Shown piece by piece: positions 40,858 to 48,603 of a stretch of DNA of 64,000 bases (its first letter is position 1; each line of letters begins with the position of its first letter). The stretch is from the NCBI GenBank assembly GCA_025455065.1, contig JALONG010000009.1, positions 1 to 64,000 of the forward strand, read 5' to 3'. The notes beneath the pieces are model-generated. The model saw nothing but the letters and a program-made list of their open reading frames with translations, did not search any database and was not told the DNA's origin. The DNA is from Candidatus Kapaibacterium sp. Lineage in GTDB: Bacteria > Bacteroidota > Ignavibacteria > Kapaibacteriales > UBA4661. Both the position numbers and the translations under genes were made by a program.

Positions 40858-42195
40858 CTACTCCTGCGGCAAATACACAGCATATCCGCGTGGCGGTGCC
40901 CAAAACTCGCCGCGGCCACTGCCGTCGGTTATTTGAACTTTAGGTTCTCCATCGGGGTTTTCCGTCCATGCCACGGCTTTGAAGGTGGTGTTACGCCAGC
41001 GCGTTTGCACACGTGCGCCGTTCCAGCCATCGCTTGAGGGTTTACTATTCAAAACGTAGAGCAGTCCTTTTTGTTCGCCCCAGCCGCTTCGTTGCATGAT
41101 GTAGAGCGTATTGTCGAGATAAATCACCGAGCTCATGCCGCCTGCGTGATTATGATGCGCTTCAACCAAAGCAGCAATGCCGTTTGGCGTACCTTCTTTG
41201 GCGAGATTCCACGTAAAATAATCTTGCCAAAAAACGCACGGATAGCCTTCATGCGTCAAGATAAACGAATATGCCATAAGTTTATCATTGACAATAGGAT
41301 GCTCACGAACAATATCGTGATTTTCGACAAATGTTACCGCATCTTCATGGCGACTTGTAAGCAGCGTTCCGGGGTGTGGAAGATTGCGCAACGACCAACC
41401 GGGCGTGTCGCACATATCTTTCAAGCGCCCACGCAAGGGGAAATCAAATGCCCGAACAGGATTGTCCGACGTAGCATTAACGCGGTTTAGCCAATCATCA
41501 ATGACGTTTTTGCTGTCCCAACATTCGCCCACACCAAAAGGCTGAAATGCTTCACCGTTTTTCGTGTAGCGCATCCCTTGAATAGCGTCAATAAGCCATA
41601 TACCGAAGCCTTTCACAAAATCGTAGCGAAAGCCGTCGAAACCGATTTCTTCGACTAAAAAGCGCGAAAACTTCAGGATTTCACCGTACACGTAGGGATT
41701 GTAATGGCACAAATCCGGCATCCCGCCAAACGGGTCTTCATCGTGCGTGCGGTAATTCGAGGGATGGAAGGATTCCCAATTACGAGGAAATTTGCCGCTT
41801 TTGGGTTTGTAGAGCGTCCACCCTTGTTCACCCGTAATCGGGTTCATTTCTTGCTCATCTGCACCGTTATTATGGTTGAGTACAAGATCCGCATACACTT
41901 GCATATCGTTGTCATGCGCAGTTTTGATAAGCGCCAAAAGGTCTTTTTTGCTACCAAACCATGTCGGGATGCTGCCTTTTTGGTCGTATTCTCCCAAATC
42001 ATAGTAATCATATGGGTCGTACCCCATAGACTGACCACCAACGTTCCCGGCTTTGCTTACCGGAGGCAGCCATAAAGCCGTAAAGCCGAGTTTGCGTAAG
42101 CCCGGAACAACCTCGCTGACGGCATTCCACCACGCAAATTCTTTGTTTTCCAGTGTTGGACAATCCCAGTAAAAGGCTTGCATCATCGCGCCCAT
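40858..42195 (-). CDS. Cytosolic GH13 alpha-amylase
   Basis: Hydrolyses internal alpha-1,4 bonds of starch-like glucans. The 445-residue enzyme starts with MGAMMQAFYWDC and has no signal peptide, so it should act in the cytosol on stored glycogen or imported maltodextrin. The (beta/alpha)8 residues are present: ADLVLNH (His108), FDGFRYDFVKGF (nucleophile Asp192), GVGECW (acid/base Glu224) and TFVENHD (Asp294). A C-terminal beta domain follows. The sequence resembles plant/archaeal-type amylases. No other glycogen-metabolism gene is in the window. A TAGTTTTG -7 box lies 89 bases upstream. Confidence 0.95.
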   Translation of the reverse strand: MGAMMQAFYWDCPTLENKEFAWWNAVSEVVPGLRKLGFTALWLPPVSKAGNVGGQSMGYDPYDYYDLGEYDQKGSIPTWFGSKKDLLALIKTAHDNDMQVYADLVLNHNNGADEQEMNPITGEQGWTLYKPKSGKFPRNWESFHPSNYRTHDEDPFGGMPDLCHYNPYVYGEILKFSRFLVEEIGFDGFRYDFVKGFGIWLIDAIQGMRYTKNGEAFQPFGVGECWDSKNVIDDWLNRVNATSDNPVRAFDFPLRGRLKDMCDTPGWSLRNLPHPGTLLTSRHEDAVTFVENHDIVREHPIVNDKLMAYSFILTHEGYPCVFWQDYFTWNLAKEGTPNGIAALVEAHHNHAGGMSSVIYLDNTLYIMQRSGWGEQKGLLYVLNSKPSSDGWNGARVQTRWRNTTFKAVAWTENPDGEPKVQITDGSGRGEFWAPPRGYAVYLPQE

Positions 42196-42283
42196 AATCG
42201 TTTCTCCTTCGTAAAAGTAAATCGTAAAAGTGCCGATAACCTCTGCGAAAATTTCGCTCTCGGTATAGTATTCACACAGACCG

Positions 42284-42315
42284 CAAAACTACGCAGTGTT
42301 TAGCAGAAAAGCAAC
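42284..42315 (-). promoter_or_regulatory. Candidate promoter of the amylase gene
   Basis: TAGTTTTG (minus strand of 42284-42291) matches TAnnTTTG; a GTTG (42312-42315) lies 20 bases upstream as a possible -33 element. Confidence 0.45.
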
Positions 42316-42326
42316 GTTCTTTCGCT

Positions 42327-42357
42327 GTTGAGCGGAGTTTTAGGGACGATATTTTTG
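42327..42357 (+). promoter_or_regulatory. Candidate promoter of the beta-propeller gene
   Basis: GTTG at 42327-42330, 19 bases, then TATTTTTG at 42350-42357, matching TAnnTTTG. It implies a leader of about 170 bases. Confidence 0.4.
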
Positions 42358-42532
42358 TTAATTGCACAAAATGGAGCAATTCTTCACAAATCGTGTTTGG
42401 GTGGTTGCGGTAAATTCTCTATTTTTTGCTCAAAACACGCAGCAAGCCCGAATTTCCTTGTTGAACAGCCTCAATCAACCATGTTAAACAGGATTATGCT
42501 GCATTTTTTTGTGATTCTAGGGCTAACAAATT

Positions 42533-44881
42533 ATGCTTCAGCGCAATCTCGCTCAATACCTCGTCATTGTGCGCTTTGTTCGTATTTCATTACTGTCTTT
42601 CGCAGCCGTTTTTGCATCGCCTCTCGTTCCGGCACAAACGCAAACGTATAGACTTATTGAGACCGTAAAAATTGGTCAAAAACTTGGCTACCGCTTTAAC
42701 GCTACTCTTCAACCCTGCGCTATTGCCATAGACGCATCTACGCGCCGTGCTTACTGCGCTTCGCGCTCTTCGACACAATTTCCAATATTCGACACCGACA
42801 GCGCTCGGCAGATTGGCGCATTAAACGCTCCTTTTGCTCCGACAGGCGCTCGTGTCAATGTGCTTGTCAATTCTCGTCAGCAGTTACTATACATTTACCC
42901 TACCGAAACGCTGCGTGATTCCATCAAGACCATTTACGCCGTTAATCCTCAACAAAATCAGGTTGTCACCACAGCAACTTATTCTACTTCTATTGGAGAC
43001 ATAGCGCTACATGAGCGGCAAAACCGCCTCTACGTGGCTGATGGTGCGCTTTTGAGGGTATTGGACGGCACGACGCTGGAGCAACGCGACAGCATCCTCT
43101 TTCCCTACGCTATCGGCTCTGTGGCGCTTGATTCCTTGCATGACAGGCTGTATGCCGTTGCACGTGAGCCTGCAAGCGGTCAGGGACGCTTTGGGATGTA
43201 CACGCTTACACCACCATATTCGTTGGTGAAAAATTTTACGTTTCCTTCGACTATGCCTGTTTTACGGGCGTTTATTGACACAAATTGGAATCGTTTTTTA
43301 CTGGCACTGCCTTCACAAGTGCGTATTCTTCAACTTGGCAGTAATGCTCCTGTGCGCACGGTTGCTTTGAACGGCACGTACACACACTTCGCGTATTCTT
43401 GCGCAACGGAACGCTATTTTGCCATGAGTGAAAATGGTTATGCTGCTAACGGTGAACACGGGAATTTCGGAAAATTGTTGTCGCTTGGGTTTATTGACGA
43501 TACACGGGATTCGATTCGCCTTGGTTTGAAGCCTGTTGCCATGGCGTTAGATGAAGTAAATAAGCGCTTGGCGGTCGTTTCCGAACAAGAAGCCTCGGTG
43601 ACGTGGTACAATATGGATTCGCTGCGAGCGAGCGTTTATACGAATTTGGCAATGCACTTTGACGATATGACGCTTTCGCCTGATGGTCTGACGATGTTCA
43701 TGGCGAATCATCTCGGCAAAAGTCAGCAGCTTTTTCTTTACACTTTTGTCGGACAAGAATTAAGCGAACTTCCCACCGGAACATGGACGACTGCTCTTGC
43801 GTCGGACTCCGCACGAGGTCGTATTTATGCGCTTTCACATCAAGAAAATGCGGTCTATATTCTCTCCACGTTCACGGGTTCAATGGTCGGCAAAGCGCCC
43901 ATTTTCGGCTTCAAAGAACAACGCGGTGATGCACTTTCGACGATGTGTTATGACCGCAACCAGCAAAAAATGTACATTGGGCTGCCGGAATATAAAACTA
44001 TCGCAGTCCTTGACCTCGGTTCGGGAGCAGTAGAAAAAACGCTCAAAATTTGGGGTTATAGCGGAAGTGAGCAGGAAAGCGGTGTTGGGAAAATTCAAAT
44101 GGCGTACGCTCCTGAAGTGAATAAACTCTATGTGCTGCGCACTACACAAAAGCGACTTAATATCTACAATCTTAATACATCTGTTTTGATTGATTCGCTG
44201 AATCTGGCTTCGCATTGGTCATCGGTTATGGCGCTGTGGGCAGAAAATCTCCTTGCATATGACGCAATTGCAAAACGCATCTATGTAGGTGCGGTAGGAA
44301 TTGATTGCGGGACAAATAAAATTGTTCAAATCCTACCTTCTGCCGCACGGTTTGTGGGCTATAATTCAAAAGAAACCATTTTATACTCTCTGACGCAATC
44401 TGGCTCTACAATCATTGCCCAAGAGCATGACACCAAAACGCTTGCCGTTACTGCATCGCGCACACTCTATAACAGCGCAGAGCCGATTTCACCTGTGGTC
44501 TATCTGGATTCCAAACGCAATCATCTCTATCTTTTAGACAGGCTGGAAGGCGTTTTGCACCGCTACGATACGAAAAACCTGATTGGTGCGGCTGTTGCAA
44601 AAAATGACGGTGAAGATTATGTTACGCTGACTGTGTTTCCCAATCCCGTTACCAGCCAAGCAACGGTGCGCTTTGGCGTGAAGCATAGAGAAAAAGTGCG
44701 CATTGTTGTTTATGACAGCAACGGTCGAGAAGTCAGCGTTTTGACGGAAAATGAATTTGAACCGGGAAATCACACAATCACGCTGCGCGTCGAAGGTTCG
44801 GCGTACACCACGCAGAACTATACCATTCAACTCAAATCGCCGAGTGTGAGTTACACCAAAGCGTTTCAAATACAACGCTAA
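42533..44881 (+). CDS. Type IX-secreted beta-propeller protein
   Basis: A 782-residue exported protein. The N-terminus has a signal-like segment (LSFAAVFASPLVPAQTQ). Residues 45-680 are repeated YVTN/WD-type blades (RRAYCASRSSTQFPIFDTDS, NRLYVADGALLRVLDGTTLE, GRIYALSHQENAVYILSTF, QQKMYIGLPEYKTIAVLDLG). The last 80 residues form a type IX C-terminal sorting domain (LTVFPNPVTSQATVRFGVKH ... REVSVLT). It is probably surface-attached; binding partner or enzymatic role is unknown. No ribosome-binding site is evident. It is followed 52 bases later by pyrE. Confidence 0.88.
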   Translation: MLQRNLAQYLVIVRFVRISLLSFAAVFASPLVPAQTQTYRLIETVKIGQKLGYRFNATLQPCAIAIDASTRRAYCASRSSTQFPIFDTDSARQIGALNAPFAPTGARVNVLVNSRQQLLYIYPTETLRDSIKTIYAVNPQQNQVVTTATYSTSIGDIALHERQNRLYVADGALLRVLDGTTLEQRDSILFPYAIGSVALDSLHDRLYAVAREPASGQGRFGMYTLTPPYSLVKNFTFPSTMPVLRAFIDTNWNRFLLALPSQVRILQLGSNAPVRTVALNGTYTHFAYSCATERYFAMSENGYAANGEHGNFGKLLSLGFIDDTRDSIRLGLKPVAMALDEVNKRLAVVSEQEASVTWYNMDSLRASVYTNLAMHFDDMTLSPDGLTMFMANHLGKSQQLFLYTFVGQELSELPTGTWTTALASDSARGRIYALSHQENAVYILSTFTGSMVGKAPIFGFKEQRGDALSTMCYDRNQQKMYIGLPEYKTIAVLDLGSGAVEKTLKIWGYSGSEQESGVGKIQMAYAPEVNKLYVLRTTQKRLNIYNLNTSVLIDSLNLASHWSSVMALWAENLLAYDAIAKRIYVGAVGIDCGTNKIVQILPSAARFVGYNSKETILYSLTQSGSTIIAQEHDTKTLAVTASRTLYNSAEPISPVVYLDSKRNHLYLLDRLEGVLHRYDTKNLIGAAVAKNDGEDYVTLTVFPNPVTSQATVRFGVKHREKVRIVVYDSNGREVSVLTENEFEPGNHTITLRVEGSAYTTQNYTIQLKSPSVSYTKAFQIQR

Positions 44882-44933
44882 AACACATTGCCGCAAACTA
44901 TTGCTTTGTTTACTTTTTTTATTTCAAATACCC

Positions 44934-45467
44934 ATGACCAAAGAAGCACTCGCACAAGAAATTATGCAGGTGGCGCATTTGACAGGCACATTTACCTTGC
45001 GCTCCGGTACTATCAGCAATGAATATTTCGACAAGTACCTTTTTGAAAGCAAACCCTCGTTACTTCGCGCTATTGCACAACACCTTGCACCGCTTGTACC
45101 AAAGGAAATTGAGGTTTTAGCAGGGTTGGAAATGGGAGGAATACCGATTGTTACGGCATTATCACTGGAAACGGGCTTACCGGCTGCATTTGTCCGCAAA
45201 AAAGCGAAAGAATATGGCACACGCAAATTTGCCGAAGGCGCTCAAGTGTATGGGAAAACGGTCTTAGTCGTTGAAGATGTAATTACAAGCGGTGGGCAGG
45301 TTATTGTAAGCGCAACGGATTTGCGCAATGTCGGGGCAAATATTCACTCGGTTTTGTGTGTGATTGACCGTGAACAAGGCGGTAAGGAGAAATTAACGGA
45401 AGCCGGATTTTCTCTGACGGCACTGTTAACGATGAGTGCTTTGAAAGCGGCAGAGAGAGAATCTTAA
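44934..45467 (+). CDS. pyrE: Orotate phosphoribosyltransferase
   Basis: Converts orotate and PRPP to orotidine 5'-phosphate in de novo pyrimidine synthesis; cytosolic dimer. At 177 residues it is a little short of the usual 190-210. The PRPP-binding motif is VLVVEDVITSGGQ (about residues 105-117), the flexible catalytic loop is RKKAKEYGTRKFAEG, and the N-terminus ALAQEIMQVAHLTGTFTLRSG matches the family. The ATG at 44934 is preferred to an upstream in-frame start at 44901 that would add a hydrophobic peptide. Its stop overlaps the dacB stop by four bases on the opposite strand, a convergent overlap. Confidence 0.95.
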   Translation: MTKEALAQEIMQVAHLTGTFTLRSGTISNEYFDKYLFESKPSLLRAIAQHLAPLVPKEIEVLAGLEMGGIPIVTALSLETGLPAAFVRKKAKEYGTRKFAEGAQVYGKTVLVVEDVITSGGQVIVSATDLRNVGANIHSVLCVIDREQGGKEKLTEAGFSLTALLTMSALKAAERES

Positions 45468-47161
45468 TTCATCTCATGCCCCGCCTCCACATCAGTAGAA
45501 TCAAGCCCCGCAGGAGTTTCTTTCGGTGTATAATACGAGAAATTTGCGAGAAGTTGGCAGAGTTTATTTTCTAAGCCTTTGTAGAGCCAGACTGCATTGC
45601 CGTTGAATATAAACGAGAACATTAACCGCTCACCGTCCAAGGTGCGAATATACCCCGCTAAAGCGCTCACATTCTTGTGTGTGCCGGTTTTTGCACGGAC
45701 GTTATACTCAGCAGTTGTGCCACGCATACGATATTGCAATGTGCCGTCCAGTCCTGAAATTGCCAGAGAATTAACAAACTCATTCGCAAAGGGCGTATTT
45801 TGGACATTTTCTAACAACCGTAGCATCGAAAGCGGTGCGATTTTATTTCTCCGCGACAATCCCGAACCGTCAAAAACCTGCACTGTCGGTGCGGATGAAC
45901 CTGTAATGTGATATTGCTGCAAAGCGCCTTGTAACTGCTCAATCGAAGCATGAATGGTGTGATTGTCGCGTGCTGCAATTTCGGGGTCGGGCGAATCAAG
46001 TTTTCCGCCACCTACCATCTTAAAAACGTGTTCGGCACAAAAATTATCGCTCTTTTTGTTGATGACATTGACAATATCCATCAACGGACGGTGTAGAGCA
46101 GCAAGTTCGGAAACAGTCGGGGGCGCTTGTTTGACCGCCGAAGCACCGTCAATCGTAATTCCGACAGCTTCAATGCGCCTTTTGAACATATCAGCCGCAA
46201 CAAATCCCGGACGTTCAATAAAAAACAGTCGCGAAACAGAAGAATTCGGCGCAAGTGTGCCTTGAATCAAAAATCGCTGTTTTCCGCCCTTTTGCCCATA
46301 GACTTCCGAAATACTAAAGTGCGTACGAACAGTTGCTTTGCGGCGTTTTTTCACAGGCTTGGGTGCAGGCGCAACAGTCGCTTTAATGTCAAAATCAAAC
46401 GCATCACAACTCGGAAACGTCTGTACATTGACGGGTTTTCCGATGACACCACCTGCGCTGACAATCACCGTTATCAAATTACGCTGAACGCTGAGTGCGC
46501 TTATTGGTGCAGTTGGTTGTACTTCGTCGTCGTCGCCGCTATATGCCTGACGGTTTGTTACGCGGTCGAAAAATGTGTCATCACCGAAAACATTCCCCGT
46601 AATACGGCGCACTCCTGCATGGTATAACTGCGTGGAAAGCTGCTCCAAATCACTAATATCCAAAAGCGGGTCGCCATGTCCAACCAAATAAATATTTCCG
46701 TCCAAAACGCCGTCGCGCACTTCCGTTGCATCCGTCAAAACGACAGTTTCCACCGAATAATCCGTACCGAATTTATCCAGCGCCGCAAAGGTTGAAAAGA
46801 GTTTTGTCGTAGAAGCGGGAGTCAGGGGAATGGTGGGATTGAGCGCAAAAAATTCTTTGTTTTGCTGAAGTGAATATACTGCCAAGCCGAACTGCGTCTT
46901 GCTTTTTTGAAAGGTTGCCGTGTGTTCTGCAAGCAGTTCTTGGATACGGGTTTGGAGTTGAGTAAGCGCACTAACACTGTCTTCGTGCGAAAGCGGGACT
47001 TTCTGCACATCCACACGCTGTGGCGTGGGAATATCGCTTTTGAGGCGGAATTGACTGTTGCGCATTCCCGGAACACGCTGGGCAAAGAGGGATACTTCAA
47101 ACAATAGCCCAATAAATACGATGAGCAGTATCGCCGAGAAAAGATTGGATAAACGCTTCAT
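45464..47161 (-). CDS. dacB: D-alanyl-D-alanine carboxypeptidase/endopeptidase (PBP4, S13)
   Basis: Removes terminal D-Ala or cuts D-Ala-mDAP cross-links in peptidoglycan; periplasmic. Signal peptide MKRLSNLFSAILLIVFIGLL. The three active-site motifs of family S13 are present: SxxK as STTK (Ser117-Lys120 in LTPASTTKLFS), SxN as SDN in INKKSDNFCAEH, and KTG in RAKTGTHKNVSAL. The long insert between the first two motifs (domains II/III) is typical of S13. The ATG at 47161 is preferred to an ATG two codons upstream. A TATATTTG -7 box lies about 115 bases before. The gene converges on pyrE with a four-base overlap of stop codons. Confidence 0.95.
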   Translation of the reverse strand: MKRLSNLFSAILLIVFIGLLFEVSLFAQRVPGMRNSQFRLKSDIPTPQRVDVQKVPLSHEDSVSALTQLQTRIQELLAEHTATFQKSKTQFGLAVYSLQQNKEFFALNPTIPLTPASTTKLFSTFAALDKFGTDYSVETVVLTDATEVRDGVLDGNIYLVGHGDPLLDISDLEQLSTQLYHAGVRRITGNVFGDDTFFDRVTNRQAYSGDDDEVQPTAPISALSVQRNLITVIVSAGGVIGKPVNVQTFPSCDAFDFDIKATVAPAPKPVKKRRKATVRTHFSISEVYGQKGGKQRFLIQGTLAPNSSVSRLFFIERPGFVAADMFKRRIEAVGITIDGASAVKQAPPTVSELAALHRPLMDIVNVINKKSDNFCAEHVFKMVGGGKLDSPDPEIAARDNHTIHASIEQLQGALQQYHITGSSAPTVQVFDGSGLSRRNKIAPLSMLRLLENVQNTPFANEFVNSLAISGLDGTLQYRMRGTTAEYNVRAKTGTHKNVSALAGYIRTLDGERLMFSFIFNGNAVWLYKGLENKLCQLLANFSYYTPKETPAGLDSTDVEAGHEMN

Positions 47162-47275
47162 ACGCATCAAAAATTTGGTCTGCTAAAACATTCTCATTCA
47201 TCATCAAAAGCTCATTTGTTGGCTTTCTTCTTTGACGCTCAAAATGTATGCCATTTGCTGAGAAGATTGGGTGTG

Positions 47276-47283
47276 CAAATATA
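47276..47283 (-). promoter_or_regulatory. Candidate -7 box for dacB
   Basis: CAAATATA reads TATATTTG on the minus strand, a full TAnnTTTG match; the -33 region is not convincing (TTTC). Confidence 0.4.
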
Positions 47284-47336
47284 CAATGTGGAAGTGTGCG
47301 AAGAAAGCATATACGATAAAGAATTTCCGCAAAACG

Positions 47337-47376
47337 CACAAACGGCTTTAGAAAACGTGTTCTAAAGCCGTTTGTG
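47337..47376 (-). terminator. Perfect 17-bp hairpin after the DUF4249 gene
   Basis: CACAAACGGCTTTAGAA (47337-47353) and its exact complement (47360-47376) enclose loop AACGTG. It lies 21 bases after the DUF4249 stop. The minus-strand tail (GCGTTTTGCGG) is only weakly T-rich, whereas nine Ts precede the stem, so termination may be imperfect. Confidence 0.75.
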
Positions 47377-47396
47377 GTAAAAAAAAAGCAGCAAAT

Positions 47397-48392
47397 TTAC
47401 GGGCGCACCGTAACTTGCAACGCCCTTGACTGCCCGATAAACAAGCCGATACCGTCGCCCTTAATGTTCCAAAGCGGGTTTTGACCGCTATTGCCGAAGG
47501 GGCTTGCATTGGGAGAATTGCGGGCTTGCGTGGTGATAAAATCCAACAATGCCGCGTCGTGCGCGTAAACACGCATGACGCTCACAGTGGAAGCAGTCGC
47601 AAGGCGGAAAAGTTGGGGCTTAAAAATAGAATCGCCCTGCACAAAATACCGAACACTCGAAGACACTGTTACTGTTGGTGTGCTGGAGCCAAAGAGATTT
47701 GTTGTGTTCAGCGTAATCGCATTCGTCGTGGAAAGGCGGCTTACGGTATCTTGTGCAGTGAAGGTTTCGATGCGATATGCTTCGCCGGAGCGCGCCACAA
47801 GCGGAATTTGTGATACTGCTAAAAGCGAAGGAACAATGCCTGTTGCAGGGAATGTGCGCGGACGATTCACCACATAACGGAACGGCTCCTGCCGCCAAAT
47901 AACTGACGGCTGCGGCGCAGCAAGCATTGGTTCTTCGGGAACACGCGTGCTTGCAGTAGCTTGCTTGCCGTTCCACGAAACTTGAATGGAATAGGTTTTA
48001 CCTGCTTGAATTGTCAAACCAGACACTTCGTAAAGGCTGGGTTGATTAGACAAACTAAAGTTCAGACTATCAATAAGCGTACGCGGTGCAACGCGAGGTT
48101 GCAAACGTAATGGGAAGGATGCGCCATCAACGGTAATAGTCGCAGCGGCGTTTTCAATGCGACTGAGCTCTACGTTAAAGGTGTCAAGCGGCGGCAGTGT
48201 GCGCGTGATTTGGATATTGTTCAAAGGCTGCCCCGCAACGAGCGAAGCGTAAATCACGATTTTTTCTTCGTGGGGAATTTCTACGCCTGTTACGGTAGTA
48301 GGCATACAACTTTGTAGTATCCATGCGCTTCCTGCGAAGGTGAGCGCCACAAGAAGCGTTAGAATGAGTTGTTTGAAATAAGAGCGATTCAT
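47397..48392 (-). CDS. DUF4249 lipoprotein, TonB-receptor partner
   Basis: A 331-residue lipoprotein of the DUF4249 family, typically encoded just after a TonB receptor in Bacteroidota and thought to serve at the outer membrane with it. Lipobox ILQSC at about residues 25-29, then VEIPHEEKIVIYASLVAGQPLNNIQIT, the usual DUF4249 opening, an ATITVDGA strand and YEVSGLTIQAGKTYSIQVSW. The C-terminal half is less conserved. The ATG at 48392 is preferred to a TTG at 48401. The receptor gene precedes it by 211 bases, with the inverted ATTCGTG element between, so the pair may be one transcript with a structured spacer. Confidence 0.9.
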   Translation of the reverse strand: MNRSYFKQLILTLLVALTFAGSAWILQSCMPTTVTGVEIPHEEKIVIYASLVAGQPLNNIQITRTLPPLDTFNVELSRIENAAATITVDGASFPLRLQPRVAPRTLIDSLNFSLSNQPSLYEVSGLTIQAGKTYSIQVSWNGKQATASTRVPEEPMLAAPQPSVIWRQEPFRYVVNRPRTFPATGIVPSLLAVSQIPLVARSGEAYRIETFTAQDTVSRLSTTNAITLNTTNLFGSSTPTVTVSSSVRYFVQGDSIFKPQLFRLATASTVSVMRVYAHDAALLDFITTQARNSPNASPFGNSGQNPLWNIKGDGIGLFIGQSRALQVTVRP

Positions 48393-48479
48393 AGTGTTCA
48401 AAAGAAATCAAAATGTTGGTGAAGTGGGAAAAGGTGTCATTCTTAAAGCGTAACCTATCAAGTCTTTCGAGAATAATTG

Positions 48480-48575
48480 TCCACGAATTGCACGAATCCT
48501 CACGAATAACGATAATCACACCGTCTTTTTGATTCAAACAAAATGAGATTCGTGTCAATTCGTGCGATTCGTGGA
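48480..48575. repeat. ATTCGTG-type interspersed element, inverted pair (copies B and C)
   Basis: Copy B (48480-48507, minus orientation) and copy C (48548-48575, plus orientation) are 28-bp units that face each other across 40 bases and can pair as a hairpin. Copy B differs from copy A (36692-36719) at one position. Copy C is more diverged. The element lies between the TonB receptor and the DUF4249 gene. Confidence 0.9.
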
Positions 48576-48603
48576 TAAATTTTTGTGGAATTGACCAGTG
48601 ACC

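Larger units (their letters stand above)
42196..42532. other. Divergent-promoter intergenic region
   Basis: Holds the promoter candidates for the amylase (minus) and the beta-propeller gene (plus), about 60 bases apart. The rest, including the stretch 42358-42532 before the plus-strand ATG, shows no gene, repeat or riboswitch that I can recognise; the long leader is unexplained. Confidence 0.5.
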
